64,000 nt of DNA from Macrolepiota albuminosa (Eukaryota; Basidiomycota; Agaricomycetes; Agaricales; Agaricaceae), in NCBI GenBank assembly GCA_027475525.1, contig JAMWFC010000085.1, positions 496,001-560,000 of the forward strand, read 5' to 3'. Below, in pieces: positions 12,950 to 26,500 of the stretch; position 1 is the first letter of the stretch; each line of letters starts with the position of its first letter. A program made the position numbers and the translations under genes. Under the pieces are notes generated by a model. It saw only the letters and a program-made list of their open reading frames with translations. It ran no database searches and was not told the DNA's origin.

Positions 12950-13744
12950 GCACTGGGTGGTAAGCAGAGTATTGGAAGTGTATGAGTATTCGCGAGCGAA
13001 GGGTAGAGAAGTTAGTTGGTATCAATATAATCGGACTAGTGACTTCTGCGATTACTTACGTTGGTGTGAGTGAGGGATTTATGGGTGCTCACTAAACTCG
13101 AGTCTTCCTATATTCTTAGGAAGAACAGGATTTAAGCCTCAGTCTCCACAAAAGTCGTCGGAATTGCCAAGTCCGCTAACCATTGGAGTGTCAGCGACTT
13201 GGATGCATACAATATTCGTATTGTGACAGAGCCGCCCGAGGTGTTCTTTGGCCAACAACTTATGTAACTGAAGCTCTCTTATCCATTATGGCAGGATCCA
13301 ACGTCCGAATCGCAATGGAAGTAGCCTCACGATCAGTCAACTTCGCTCTTCAGGGTCCTGGTGTTGCGCTTCCAAATGACCCGGATATGCTCCCTGAGCT
13401 CGGAGACGCTAGAGTGGAGTACGTGCACCATCATTTCAACTCGCCTCCGCAACATGGACAACTCCACTTGACTAGCTTGACTCCTCTGTTGAAGAAGACC
13501 AGAGTATGCTTATAATGATTCTATCATCTACTGAGTGATATGATATATCAGTAACCTGTTTTTCAACGAGACAAGTCATGTATAACTACCGGTAACGAGT
13601 CTCCTCAGATTTTGTCTGCACATTAAGCTAAAAGCATCCCGCATTGCACAGAGATTGCGAGATAAATTGCGTGTATACTTTACAGTGAGATTTAATATAG
13701 ATACATAATTCCATGAAAGCGATGATAGCAAAACGAAAGCTACT
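12950..13744. other. Intergenic with possible gene fragment at 13170-13515 (+)
   Basis: Convergent 3' ends flank this stretch. On the plus strand near 13170 a segment reads WSVSDLDAYNIRIVTEPPE followed by VFFGQQLM and a stop. I associate this phrase with a common uncharacterised basidiomycete protein family, so it may be a relic. Downstream, an open frame at 13183-13515 in another phase contains an unrecognised product. No intact gene is supported. Confidence 0.3.
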
Positions 13745-16700
13745 TTACGGTGCAGAAAGCGGGGTGGAAGACACAAGAGAAGACTCAGAAGTAGTATCCA
13801 TAATACCACAGTCTTGCATGAACGACATCCAGCCGGAATCAATGTCAGAACCTCGCATGAGGCCGAGCTCAAATAACGCCTCGGTCTGGTCCGTTACCAT
13901 GTTCATTGAACTATCGTAGCAAGTGGAGAGCGGCGACGAATACTCAGCAAGGAAGGGATGTCCTTCCGGGTACGAGGGTGAGGTGGTATCTTTCGCGTGC
14001 ACAGAGTGATCGGGTGGTATCATCTGAGGAGTAGCAGAAGTCGATTGATCATAAATGGTAGGCAGTGCTGAGTTGGCGGTCGATAACATCTGGGGTGTTT
14101 GTGGCTGATGCTGACCAAACACTGGCTGGGGTGGTGCAGGGAGCCAATTGAATGAATTGTCAGGTTTCGGTAGACCGTTCGGGCCGGGTGACAGACCACG
14201 CCACTCCTGCAAGTCTGGGAAACCCTGCAGACCTTGCACAAATTGACACATAGAGAGATGCGAGGGACTGATAGCAGGAGACTCAGCGGGCTTGGACGCC
14301 ATGTGTCCCATCAGATTCGAGAAGATGTCATTGGATTGCGAGGTCGGCGCGGGACAGACATCGTTCTTGTTGAGTGACGGCGACACTTCCATTGCACTCT
14401 CTGCAGTGTTCCCGCTGGCACTGATGACAGGAGACTCAGCGGGCCTGGACGCCATGTATCCCATCAAATTCGAGAACATGTCATTGGCTTGCGGGGCCGG
14501 CGCAGGACCGACATCGTTTCTATTGAGTGACGGGGACACTTCCATTGCACTCTCTACAGTGTTCACGCTGGTTCTGCTGTCTGTTGTAAATGATGAAGGA
14601 ACAGAACCATCGCAATTGTCCGGGAGCGAGGACGGGGTTTCCGCAGTACGAATAGTAGTAGCTTGAACATCAATGGATGCCACAGGCGAGGTAAATGCCG
14701 CAAGGTCATTTGTTTCTGGGGTGCATGTGGAAGAGCCGGAACTACCTGGAGAAGGCGAAGGCGAATCCTGAGTTCCACTTGCAGATAGGGCCGTGCGTTT
14801 ATGACGCGATTTGCGAGATAATACACGTGTTTGACCGCCAAAAATGGCAAGGTCATCATCAATATCATCAACTTTAGAAGATAGGATAAATGAATTGATA
14901 GGATAGATGGAGCGTTGTACTGGGGTGCTATTGGACTTGTGTTGACTGTAGGCTCTCACAGCCTTTTCCTTTAACCGATGGAGCACGCCCTAAAGAATCG
15001 ATCACATCAGCAGACGTTCAAGGGTAACCCTCGAGAATTTGGGTAGTCACCAGTGCAATTCTAGCCCTCTGTGACTGCTTTGCAGTCCTTTCAAATAGCT
15101 CGACTGCACGACACAAGTCCTGCAATGCCCCTGGGGCCATGTCCGAGTTCGGAGAGCGGGTCACAACGGTACCAACAATGATCTAACGAAAAATAAGTAA
15201 TAAATGTCGAGCTGGAAACCATCACCCAAAGAGACGTACTGCGGCTGAGAATGTGTGATACATGAGGAACCACGCGCGCATTGCCATCTCAGCACAACGG
15301 TCGAATTGATGAGCAGAAGCTCGAATGATGACAGAAGCAGAGCGGAAGGCAGTTAGGAAGGAGGGCGCAAACGGACTCAGGAGCGGGTTGGTGGGATGAT
15401 CGAGCATTGCTTGAGCGAAAAAGCTGCGGTGAAGATAGATCATCGCTGAAGGGCGTGTTATCTCGGTTCGACAGCAGAACAGGTTCATCCATCACTTACT
15501 AACTGTACGATGTTGGCTAGCATAGAAGCCCTGAAGACTGTGAGAACTCGAATAGTAGATATCGTCTCCATCCTCTCGAGTGACGTATGGCTTGAACGAC
15601 GTGGGGAATGTTATCTCGCGAACCTTACGATCTATTTCGAGGATGGTCGAGTAACTCGGTGACTTGGCAACGAGGGTAGCTTCTGAAACTGCAAGGAATA
15701 GGTCTCGGCCGAAAGTATACTTCATGCGCCAAACTATGTGATATGTCAAAGACGTGTTCTTGAAGCATGAACGATGACGTACGTACATCCATTATGGATC
15801 TCCCCCTTGTCATTGAGGGTCGCTTCCTCATCAATGGGGAACTCACAGTCGATATATGAAAGGTGCATCGCTGGTGGACGACCTAGGGCTAGGCTCTTGG
15901 AAAATTTCTTGAGTTTCAAAATGTCCAAGAAAAAAACAATAACATACGTGAGAGACATCCGCGGTGAATACTTCCCAGAACAAGGTCCTGCGTTTCTGAA
16001 CAGTCTTCGGATCCATTCTCCATCTTGCGCTATCACGATCTAAAGGCATCGTGTCGATAGCGGGAAATTCACTCGTGAGACGTCAACTTACGAAGACCAA
16101 TCTGCGAGCAGACCTGCGTAAGAATTCTCGGTTATAGACGAGATTCGACGTACCCCTTGCGCCAACTTCATAGCGAAGCTCATCACACACCACTGTATGA
16201 AGGCGTCAACAAAACGGATGGGAAAGTGGAAGAAACTCACTGCACTATCTCTATGAAACTTCTTCCCTGCGAAGCATTGATACGTTGCCATTAAACCTAA
16301 TGCCTGTACGGTGTCCAACTGGGGAGATTCAAAAATCGCCCGAAAACCCAGTGCAGAACATCCCAGCTCATAAAAATGTTCTGCCTCGGCATTGTAAGGC
16401 GGAAGACTGAGATCGAGCAACGCGCCGAGCGCCAAGAGGAAGAACAGGGTCGCGAGAACGTGCGCTGAATTTTTGGTGATCCCATTGGAGCCAGGGCCAG
16501 ACTTTTCCTCGTCCGGTTGGCAGGGACTCCCGCTTCTGAAACGCCGTGCAGCAGCGGCCTTGTAGATACCTGGCAAGAAAGAGTCAAATAGCTCATCTCG
16601 TTTAATGGGACGGAAGAAAATGGATGCGTGTTTGATGTAAGAATCGCTTAGAGCGTACGCACGCTCCTGGGGAGGGAGATGTGATTCGAGGTATGCAATT

Positions 16701-17637
16701 ATTACAGAGGTGGAGAGTTTGGGTCTGGAAAATGGGAATTGGGGTAGACGGCCATTCACATCGACACTTATCGAAGCATGAGTTGAGGCATGTGGTACCT
16801 CCTCTTCAGCGTCATCATCATCATCCGAGTCCTCGCCTGCCTGTACGAACCCAAGCTCAAACGAGATCAGCATAGAGACTGTTGTCTGGCTTACAACTAT
16901 AAGACTCTGTTGATAACATTAGATTTGATTCATCAAAGCCAAGAATAGTAGCGACGTACTTCAGATCCAGCAGATCGCCCAAAATACTTGACGTCGCCGG
17001 AATTCCCAAGGGTTAGGGTACCGAGGGCGTCGATTGACTGCACAAAACTTTGACTTTGTTCTACGTTCTCGGGTGAAGATAACTGTTGTCCATTCCGTGC
17101 TTCTGGTCCAAATTTGACTTTTAACATGTCATCGTCCAGGAGTGGATGCCGTTGATCGGAAACGGTGGACTGAAGGATAGCAAGCGCGTCTTCCAGCTGT
17201 CGTATTCGATGGCTCATTTCCGCGATTTTCTTGTGTAGTTGGTCCGTGTCCGCTAATATGAACCTGAAAAGTTGTCAGATACGTGTATTGAGAATAGTTG
17301 AAAGCATACCGAGTGCCTTGGCCCGCTGAGAGGATACCTGGCAGAACAAGGAACTCAGCGTGATGACCGATGACGCAGCATGTGTGATTACCACATGGAC
17401 AGATACTTTCGCATCCTCTCCTTGTACATGAGCTACATGGAACTTTCTTGTCACACCGAAGCTTGAGTCGCCTGCATTCAGCACATGAAAGCTCGCCTGG
17501 ACACTGCGAGTTAGTAAAGGACTGGTAAAAAAGAAAAACATACCTTTTATTCGCTTGAACTCGATGTCTTTCAGCTCTTCTTCTGTAAATTTGCGTGGTT
17601 GTCTTCGTGTCGATGTCCTTGTCGAGTCGGGCGGCAT
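13745..17637 (-). CDS. Zn(II)2Cys6 fungal-specific transcription factor
   Basis: Nuclear DNA-binding regulator. After a short basic N-terminus comes a zinc binuclear cluster with six cysteines (CAEC, RRLKLRC, DKKVPC, SSC, TRRGCESIC). A coiled-coil-like linker follows (MSHRIRQLEDALAILQSTV), then an acidic run (EDSDDDDDAEEE) and the fungal-specific regulatory domain (SFAMKLAQG, RRTLFWEVFTADV, SLALGRPPAMHLSYIDCEFP). The C-terminal third is low-complexity and rich in Ser, Pro and Gln, a probable activation region, and carries a 51-residue internal duplication. It is split by about ten short introns. Start 17637 opens MPPDSTRTSTRRQPRKF before the cluster. Targets are unknown; it diverges from the riboflavin kinase gene across about 760 bp, but that does not establish regulation. 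Confidence 0.9.
14277..14582 (-). repeat. In-frame 153-bp tandem duplication in transcription factor
   Basis: Two imperfect 153-bp units (14277-14429 and 14430-14582) encode paired segments around SNLMGYMASRPAESP and SNLMGHMASKPAESP. The period is a multiple of three and the copies differ at many sites, so this is an old genuine duplication, unlike the 77-bp ones elsewhere. Confidence 0.85.
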
Positions 17638-18401
17638 TGTGAGAATTCAAATATGCGAGAGGGTTTGGCAGCTTTAAAGTACTCGACGATGGTTGAGACG
17701 TGAAAAGCTAGTAGTGACCGTTGTTGTGTAGAAGCATGGACGGGCTCAATGTAGTATGTCGTGTGACCAGCTTTAGTCGACGTTTGGATCCGGACGTGCG
17801 GGCCGAAAATCTGGCAACTACTTGTGTGTAAATGTACTTTTGGAAAATGATGAGCCCGAGGCAGTTGAATTATGTCAAGTCCATTCCTGAACACAGATAT
17901 ACAACACATAGACTAGCCAACCGAAAGCTTCTTCCAACTCACTTCATTGTTGTTCAAGTATTTTTAGAGAATCAATGGCGGTTAAATATATTGTGAGGAT
18001 TTCCTCGGTTATTTTTCTAACCACAGATTGGTGATCAGCTGAGGTCAATCAAACATGCTATAATAGTAGTTCCGAGTCTCCGATGATATCACAGTCTTCA
18101 GACTAGTAGTCAACAGGAGCTTTATTCCCGTGATGTACATCCCAGATCATGAAATCGGTTAGTTTGGTTCGGTGCTCTTCATACTTGGACAATGGATGGA
18201 TTATTGTTGGCCAAGCAATACATTGGAGTATTCCTCAGTCGGGTAACTTGCGTATAAACGCTGAGTCATAACGGTGGGAAGAAAACGGATCTTTTTACCT
18301 CCTTTCCATAAGGTTCAACCCATGGATTACTTCCATTATAAATCGACCAGGCCATATCCTCGACAACCGCTCCCAACGTTTACCAATCCGCCGAATTCAA
18401 A
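17638..18401. promoter_or_regulatory. Divergent promoter region, Zn2Cys6 factor / riboflavin kinase
   Basis: Intergenic stretch with head-to-head genes. A TATA-like attataaat at 18335-18343 lies about 60 bp before the riboflavin kinase start. An upstream ATG at 18321 opens a frame that overlaps the kinase start in another phase, so it could act as an upstream ORF if included in the transcript. No other site can be assigned. Confidence 0.4.
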
Positions 18402-18971
18402 ATGGCCGCCGCCCGCCCACTCATCATCGGCCCCTCTACGGGACTCGAAGCACCCTACCCGCTGCACATGGAAGGCAAAGTAATCAGCGGCTTCGGGCGT
18501 GGCTCCAAAGAACTAGGCATCCCCACCGCCAACCTCCCCGTCGACGACAAACTGACACCATGGATCGCCGATATCAAGTCCGGGGTGTACTTTGGCTGGG
18601 CGTCCCTATGCCTACCGCCGTCACATCCTAATAAAACCACATCATCAGACACCACACACTCCGGGTTCAGTCTATATCCCATGGTGATGTCGATCGGGTA
18701 CAACACGTTTTACAAGAACACGGTGCGGTCGGCTGAGGCGCACCTGCTCCACGAGTTCGGGGCTGACTTCTACGGCGCCGAGATGCGGCTGCTGATTGCG
18801 GGGTTCATCAGGGAGGAGAAAGACTACGCCGATGTGCATGAGTTAATCGAGGACATCAAGGTGGACTGTGATGTAGCGCGCAAGAGCTTGGACCGCGAGG
18901 CTTGGGCATTGCGGGAGACGGGCAAGGGCACGTTGGATGGGAGTTGGTTGGTGCGAGAAACAGCAGAGTAG
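18402..18971 (+). CDS. FMN1: Riboflavin kinase
   Basis: Catalyses ATP-dependent phosphorylation of riboflavin to FMN, supplying flavoenzymes such as those encoded nearby. The 189-residue single-exon product is the usual size for a eukaryotic monofunctional kinase. Signature features: nucleotide-binding GFGRGSKELGIPTANLP (residues about 30-46) containing the PTAN motif, then SGVYFGWA, SIGYNTFYKN and the catalytic glutamate segment AEAHLLHEFGADFYG (E of EAH), followed by the helical RLLIAGFIREEKDY. The start at 18402 has a good context (aaaatggcc) and precedes the conserved core directly. All key residues are present. The SSDTTHSG insertion between the GVY and SIGYN strands is a variable loop in this family. 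Confidence 0.95.
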   Translation: MAAARPLIIGPSTGLEAPYPLHMEGKVISGFGRGSKELGIPTANLPVDDKLTPWIADIKSGVYFGWASLCLPPSHPNKTTSSDTTHSGFSLYPMVMSIGYNTFYKNTVRSAEAHLLHEFGADFYGAEMRLLIAGFIREEKDYADVHELIEDIKVDCDVARKSLDREAWALRETGKGTLDGSWLVRETAE

Positions 18972-20464
18972 AAGAGAACTAGAGAAAGTGGAGCGTGTGA
19001 ATGACCATATAGAGGTCACTGGTCCCATTGTTGTACCTACACAGGACAGAATGACGCGCTGGAAACCGTTGTTAATCTTGACTCTATACTTGCAGGTGCA
19101 AAAGTTCCCACCTGCTGCCTTTGCATTCGGCTCTGGTTGTATGAAGTAGATCTGGGAAAATGCGAGGCTTTGCTTCCGAGCTCGAAATGAGCTTGAATCT
19201 CACCGGTTGGTTCATCAACTTTGGCTGTGAGTCAGTGTCAGCTGGAAGCTAAGCGACACTAGAGGTAACAATTCGTAACCGTCAGTGTCAAACACGAAGG
19301 AGTAACAACTCGTTTTATTATACCTAGAGGTAACAATTCGTACTAGTAACAATAAGTGTAAGTAATGCAACGTCAAGACAACAATAGTTGAAGACACTTA
19401 CACCGTCAGTGTCAAACACGAAGGAGTAACAACTGAAGGTGTAGAGTGGCGACAACTCAAATGTATGCTAGGAGCACGTGATATGGACGATACTGAGACA
19501 AATAACCCATTCGGGCAACAGTCAGGAAACAGATAAATTAGAACCTCAGCGAGGTTACGAAGTCTGGAAGGCTACCGAGAATCGCAACGCGGCACATCAA
19601 AAGTTGAACAACGAAAATATATTGACGGCTCATACAAAATGTAGTTGTTACATACCTGAACAACGATATGAATCGAGCTAATGAATCAAAGCTAATGACA
19701 TGTAACGACGAGATGCGACACTAGTACGCGATCACGTGTGTACCGTGATACCCGCCCTGTCCTGTGAAGAAAAAGCCTCCGGTCCGGGCGCTAATCTCGG
19801 CGCTAATCCTGTCACCTTGCCACGTCGACGCTTCCCCTTCATCTCAACAAGTGCTTTACTCTTTATACTCTATCTGATTTCATTCCAGATATCAAGCCCG
19901 ACTGGTATAACAGAGTGACCATGCATGTAGCCTCTCAGCTTCCAGCATGATAGTCTGACTGGTATTCTCACCTCACGTTGGCCTTGTCGCCGCTCTCTTC
20001 AAGATGCTACATTTGTACTGATCCTGTTTCACTGGGTTGGTACCTTGCCCATTGCCATGTGTATGTATGTACGGTGCTGTATATATATACTATAATATGT
20101 CGTTCAGGGATAATATAGTTATATGGAATTGTACGGTCAGGGTCAATAAGTGTTGCCACTTACGGTGTCGTCTAACAGTTGCAAAGGAAATCAAGCTATT
20201 CATTAATTGGATGCATATGTATGAGCCATCGATACTTGAGACGATCGTGCATCATCTACGCAGCTATACAATTAATAAATAATGAGGGGTGAGGAGTAGG
20301 GGCTGTATCGGAACACTTTTTTTTTGCTTTTGTATTTTAAATTTTTGTGTATGGTTTTGGTCCATGTTAGCGGTTATATTGAAAAGAAAGATGCCAGGAG
20401 ACAGGAAGTCAGGCCTATATGTGAGCAAAGAAAAGGCTAGAGAATTGAATTGTGTTCTCTGCAT
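18972..20464. other. Intergenic, no gene; short dispersed repeats at 19259-19435
   Basis: No coding sequence recognised. A 30-bp phrase starting gtcagtgtcaaacacgaagg occurs at 19281 and 19405. The phrase agaggtaacaattcgta occurs near 19261 and 19326, so the 19259-19435 stretch is a patch of interleaved direct repeats, possibly a small non-autonomous element remnant. The rest is unremarkable. Confidence 0.5.
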
Positions 20465-20773
20465 CTAGCCTCTCCTGCCGATTGCTTCCTCGCTGATGAA
20501 AAAAAAAAGCATTAAGCTAAAGTCACGTAGTGTCAATTCCATGACTTACGCGATCTCCTCACATTTGCTCAGGAGATACTTGAGTTTGTTGACCTTTTTC
20601 TGATCCACAGGGGATGCGGCCTCCGCCGCCTTCAGAGCCGTCGTCCAGACGGAGTACTGGATCTTGAACCCTTGGAAAGACTCCCTGAAGATGCCCCAAC
20701 AGTTCTCGGTGGCTGCATATTCAAAGTCGTCGTCGACGTCGTCATATTGTGTGATGTCAATGGCGGGAGGCAT
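20465..20773 (-). CDS. Small hypothetical protein, two exons, 83 residues
   Basis: Exon 1 (20550-20773) encodes MPPAIDITQYDDVDDDFEYA followed by aromatic-rich and Lys/Ala-rich segments ending KLKYLLSKCEEIA. The nominal stop codon after this is part of a strong donor (gc/gtaagt). Splicing the 57-nt intron 20493-20549 to acceptor catcag gives a short exon 2 (20465-20492) ending EEAIGRRG. The joined length is divisible by three (252 nt). The product is acidic and soluble, with no recognised domain. Pyrimidine-rich sequence and a GT-AG intron support a real gene, but I cannot suggest a function. Confidence 0.5.
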
Positions 20774-22160
20774 GATAGTTGATGCGAGATGTGAGAGGTA
20801 GATGAGTGAGTGAGGTTGAGTTCTGGGAACTGGTTCTGGTTCTTGGTTCTTGGTTCTGGAGAGATATAGTCATCTCCTGCCTCCTTTTATAGCTGCCGAC
20901 GGTACAGTCTTTAGTGTCCGGAATACAATTCTCGTACATGAACGGGCCAAGTTGGCCACAGTCGTATTATTGTAACGGTTGTTAAGGGCTACTGACCTTT
21001 ATTATCTCTTATGTTCCTTATTGTTCTCTACGTTCTTGCTTTTCTCTTTTCTTCCTTGTGATTCCTCTTATTGTTCTCTGCATCATCGTACTGGGTACTC
21101 GCATTGCCGGAGGTATAAGAAGACTACACTGTACTGAGTAGCTACTTCCTTTCTCAATTGAGGACTTAAACCGGTTCGATCCATCTGACACCAGTGACTA
21201 CACGCTGTCGCTCCATATATTGAACTTTAGAAAGTCCTACCAGTTTATTCAAAACAAAAACCTCAACGGCTCTAGGCCCCGGAACTCCTCAATCTGATCA
21301 ACCGGTCATACAGCCCTGTGAGTCAACACTCAAAACCTTTTATGTCTTCTAGACACTCTCTGCAGAGCCAGCAACTGAGAGCACCAGCTCGCCGACTCAG
21401 CCCGACTGTAGTACGCCAAAAAGGTCCTCTCTGACGGTTCGGAAAACCAGAGGAAACAGAATCAAAACTGGCATCAACCAAAGCGGATCTGGACCCGTCA
21501 CCCGGACTGTCCATGAGCACTAGCTACACCACGATACCCGATGAGTAATTAGTTGGATCGGTAGGTAATGATTTAGACTTACCCTCAGTCACTCACGATA
21601 ATGTAGTCGACTGAGGATGCATTGTTTGGGTACGCAAAAATCCCTTTGATTAGTTAGAAGTCTCAGTTATTTTAAACTAGGTCTACCGTGACACGTTGTA
21701 ACAGACGTGATCATAGCTACATGTTAGCGTAGGTAGATATCAAATAGTAACATAGTAACATCAGAAAAAAAAAACAAAGACCGATTGCTGTGGCTAACAC
21801 CAATAAATGGGGTAAAGTCGAAGAAAGGAAATATCCAATGCGGGTAATGTAGTGTCGTCGAGTCGATTCCTCCAAAACCTTGGATATTGCTTTATCTAGC
21901 AGTCTGCGCGAATCAATTCCTTACTTTCACCCTGTGTGAAGTGCCATTAAGATTTTTGGCAAATTGTCACGTGACGTTAGCGCGATGAGCGCCCAATCTC
22001 AACTTGGAACGTCAGGTGCTTGCGAACTCTCCTTGCAGGCGGTTCGAAATTCCCGAGAAACCATAGGATGATTCCTCTCACATGATTGAATAGATGAAGA
22101 TTATATGATCTTCCGTCGGAATTCCGCTGTCCTCAGTTCCAATCTCTTTCTAGTACTACC
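20774..22160. other. Intergenic, no confident gene
   Basis: Contains the upstream regions of the small minus-strand gene and the plus-strand aminotransferase. An open frame on the minus strand at 21323-21520 has no family resemblance. A ggttcgatcc phrase near 21174 recalls a tRNA B box but lacks an A box or cloverleaf. Confidence 0.4.
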
Positions 22161-23598
22161 ATGTCCGATTTTGACATCGCCAAGGCTCGTGCCAACTTTC
22201 CGGCATTGAAAACAGGATATATCTTTGCTGATAACGCCGGCGGCTCTCAAGTCACTCAAAGTGTCGTCGATAGGATATCCGACTACCTAATTAACACCAA
22301 TGTCCAAATTGGTGCTGACTACTCCGTGTCTGTTGAAAGCACTCGTAGATCTATGACTGAGGCACCTGAACAGGCAGCCAAGTTATTCAACGCAAGGTCT
22401 CCGTCAGAGCTTGTGTTTTCGTCGAGCTCTACGATGAATTTGGAGAACCTAGCTCGTGCCTTGGAGAGCGACATCAAAATGGGGGATGAGTTCATTGTTA
22501 CAACCGAACACGAAGGTTAGTTATGCTCATTTAACTCGTGACTGATTCTATTCATTAGAATTTCCGCAGCTAATGCTGGCCCGTGGAAGAAACTTGCCAC
22601 TCGCACAGGTGCGGTTGTCAAGGTTTGGAAGGCAAGCCCAACGGTGGCCGACAACCCTTACTCGCTTAGCCTTAAAGCTGAGGAACTCCTGCCACTCGTC
22701 ACGTCGAAAACGCGCATCGTGGCGTTCACTGCATGCTCCAACATCCTTGGATCGATCGTACCTGTGGCGGACGTCATATCCGCTCTCAGGAAGGACGCCA
22801 AATCGAAAGGAGCATCCAAGTTGGAGGTTTCTGTTGACTGTGTCGCTTATTCGCCACATCGATTGATTGATGTCCAAGCTTGGGATGTCGATTTTGCTGT
22901 GTTCTCATACTACAAAGTAGTGTACTTCTGACCTCCCTTCCAAACAATCTCATTTTCGATAGGTCTATGGTCCGCACATTTCGGTTCTATATGTTCGATC
23001 CGAAACCCTCCATGCGTCAACAACACCTCTCGTCCATCACTTCTTACAATTAGATCACACGTCGTACAAGCTTCAACCAGGTGGTCCAGGTTATGAATCC
23101 GCTTATGCGACTACTGGGGCCGTCGATTATCTCCTCTCTCTGACGCACTATCACGATCTCAAAAAGACTTTTGACGCCATTGCGATACACGAACAAAAGC
23201 TTGTAGCCCCTTTACTTGAGTTTTTGACCGCTCCAGCCCAGCGCGCCAGAGGTGTTAGGGTTGTCGGAGAGGAGGAGGTTAGCATGTCGCGAGTTCCTAC
23301 CATTTCTTTTGTCGTTGTTGGCCAGAACCCTATCAAGAGCAAAAATATCGTCGAATTCTTCGATAAAAAGGGCGGGGTAAGTAACATCCTACTATTGGAA
23401 TGATTCTGCAGTTGACCGCTTCTTCATCTGTAGATCGGGATCCGCTATGGCCATTTCTATGCCTATTCAATGGTAAAGGACCTATTACCCGAGGTTGAGA
23501 TCGACGATGGCGTCGTCAGAATATCTCTTGTCCACTACAACACCGTCGAAGAGGTCAATCGGATTATCGAAATCCTGAGGGAAGTCCTAGCTCAGTAG
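22161..23598 (+). CDS. PLP-dependent class V aminotransferase (cysteine-desulfurase-like)
   Basis: Fold-type I pyridoxal-phosphate enzyme of the NifS/Csd-like class V group. Features in order: N-terminal ARANFPALKTGYIFADNAGGSQ, a phosphate-binding/glycine region (FSSSSTMNLENLARALE), ACSNILGSIVPVADV, the cofactor-facing aspartate block EVSVDCVAYSPH, and the Schiff-base lysine in FSYYKVYGPHISVLYV. The C-terminal domain ends GIRYGHFYAY and DGVVRISLVHYNTVEEVNRI. Introns at 22516-22569, 22917-22962 and 23377-23433 are GT-AG and restore frame. The canonical active-site cysteine loop of true desulfurases is not apparent, so substrate and reaction are uncertain. Intact. A retrotransposon is inserted 256 bp after its stop codon. 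Confidence 0.9.
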
Positions 23599-26500
23599 CT
23601 AACAAAGTATGCCCAGTAATTCCAAAGTGGACTACAGTATCGTTCAATACAGGGTTCGAGGTAGCTTGTTCAGCAGCTGTAACTTGAAGCATGAACGATC
23701 GATCATGCTTTTAAGAGTTTCTCTTCGATACGTTTATGGCTGCGTGACGAGAACCTTCCATGGCCTTCAAGATGTTCCTGCAGCCACAGGTCTCATAGTC
23801 AAGTAATCTTTGCCCCATTCTGAAACCCTCTCAGAAAATGGGATCAAAAAAGTTCGGCGTAAAGGCGAGCGCCAAAGGCTGTGAGCGTTTTCGGAGGCCT
23901 CTGCGTGCTCAGGAGTTTCTCCGTTCTCTCCCGCACCTTTCCCTTCCAAGATCGTGAGCCGATCACGGCACGGTGCCAGAGCCTGGCAGATGCCGTGGTG
24001 TGGTCAGCATGGCATGCGGTCTGAGACTTTCTGGGTGGCCCTCTCCTCCGTCCGCCTCCTTCCCCCTCAGCTGCCCAGGTGAGCGTCTTTGCGCTCTCTC
24101 ACATTGCCAGGTTGTCTCACCATGTTCTTCTCTTCCTTCCAGTCTTCTATTTATACTATATTACTTGTACTATTCTGCTTCACTCCACGTTTCACTGGTG
24201 AGACACTTCTTCATATGGCCACCCGGTGAGCCGGGCTCACCTCTCACCTTAGATATTTCGCCCCATAAAACTTATTTTGCATTGCGCCATCTCAAAAGCG
24301 AAATATCTAAAGTAAGTACGCGATGGGAAGGTCGCGTCGGCCCCTTACTCACTTTTTTGTGATAGTATTTTATTACTGTACTTCTATTCATTCGTATTTT
24401 CGTCGAATTTTACTCGTTTCACTTCGTCATCTCCATTCTCCTATGAACCCAGATAATGCTCAATTTTGTCCTTGCGAAACGTGTATTCGCCACTCGCGTG
24501 AAATATCCGAAACTCAAGCTACAAACGAAGTACAGAGACTCGAGTCGACGAGAGCCAAGTCAGATGCTGGCCAAAAACTGGTTGACGAGACAGTTGAAGG
24601 AATGCGCAGTCTTACGGACCTCGTATTATCCCTCCACAACTTGGGATTCAGACCTGATGAGGCTCGTGACTTTGTCGACGCTGCCAAGCATCGTCTTGAG
24701 ATTCGTCAATCTAAAGCAAGGGATGAACCTCATCCGTCGCGCTCAAGCACACCATCAGTTCCATCCGATCCGCTTGATCAGTCCAGGCCCGATCAGGGTG
24801 CTACACTCTCTGGCCACGGTCCTGCTTCGACTTCCCATGCCCAAGCAATTGAATCAGCAGCATGGGCGTCGCTCCTTAATCAAGTCGAGCCCTCCAAGAA
24901 AGATGCAATATCAGACCAACCTGGCCGAATCACCTGTATTCAGACATCAGGTGCTGAAGATAAGGATTCAGATTCTGCGAACATTCCCTCTTCTTTACTT
25001 GCTATTGCGCCGCACCTCGCCAGTTTCCAGGATGAAGCTTCTTTCGATTCCCACCTGGCAAGGACATGGGAGCTTCATCAAGAATATGGTAAAGAGAAGA
25101 TTATCGACTCTCTCATCAATCTCGCCCAACTCAGGAAACTTAAGGACCCTATTTCTCGAGCCATATGGCGTCTCATCATTCTGGACCATTATGTCGACTT
25201 CGAAAAGCTGTATGCAACCCTCGAAAAAGGATATGATTACAATGACGAGCCAAAGGACTTTGCTGGGGGTTTCTCCATTATTAAGAAGGATCATGCTACC
25301 GCACGACGACCGATTTCGTCAGAATCTGACTGGACGAGGGCTTTTGATGCCTGGTCGGATGGAGTTTTATTGTTCTATCCACATCGAAAAACCGAGCTGG
25401 CCTTCTATCGTGGCAAGATCGTTGATTTCTTTTGCTCTTCACCGGGAGCATCGTCAATGGCGATTCAGTTCGATTCGGATACAAGGAATAGATATGCCCG
25501 TAACCCTTTTCGGCTTAATGACCCAAACGAGCTCCATGTTCCTCTCCTTTCACAGCTCATTGGTGTCTCCTCCTCCATTACTCATGCTGTGGCAGGTGTC
25601 AAGCGGACCTTCCCATCTCGTTTTGCTCTGAAGAAGCGCGCTACGACAATTTGCCAAAATTGGAATTTGGGTTACTGTAATGTGGACCCGTGCACGAATA
25701 ATCGTCGGCATGGTGTTTGCTGCGAGTGCGGTAATAAACATCGAGCTAGAGACAACGAAGAGTGCCTCTCCAGGCTCAGAGCACGGCGTCAATCTCATAG
25801 AACAGCAGGTGGAGTCGAGGTGTAGAGTCGAAGAAGCAATTGTCCGGGGTCCAAAGTCTCTCTCGTCTGGTCACAAGCGCCCGGCTATGTTTTCTCAGAC
25901 TGCTCCTAGATTTCGCAGAGGCTTTGTTTGGGATAGCTCATCTCTCCCCTCTTCAATGTCGCCTTCTGCCCATGATACGTTGACTGCTCCGCCTTTACCT
26001 TCTCCTCCGCTTAAATTATCCTCAGATCCAGAGATTTCAAGAACGCTAGAAGCTATGAAGTCCTATATTCGAGTTGATACTCCTTTCAATGTCGATTCAT
26101 TCGAAGCTATGCTTTGTGATCACCCAAATCAACCTTTCGTCTCTTCAGTCATGACAGGACTTAGACAAGGCTTTTGGCCTTTCAATGACGGTAACTGGAA
26201 TTTGTCCAGTTCAGAGCCTCTGGACAACTACTCGACCGAAGATATTGATCTCGAGGCTATCAGAGAGTTTCAAGAAAAAGAGATTAAAGCCAACCGTTGG
26301 TCGGATGCGGTTGACATTGACGAACTTCTTCCAGGAATGGCTTTTTCCCCCCTTTTTGTGATCTGGCAAAAAGGGAAGCCTAGAGTTGTGACGGATCATA
26401 CTGCATCTGGTCTAAATGACGGCATTCCGAAGGCTGAAGCGAAGGTAAGGTATGATGATATGAGGACCTTCGGACAGGTCTTGTACAATGCAAAACGTCG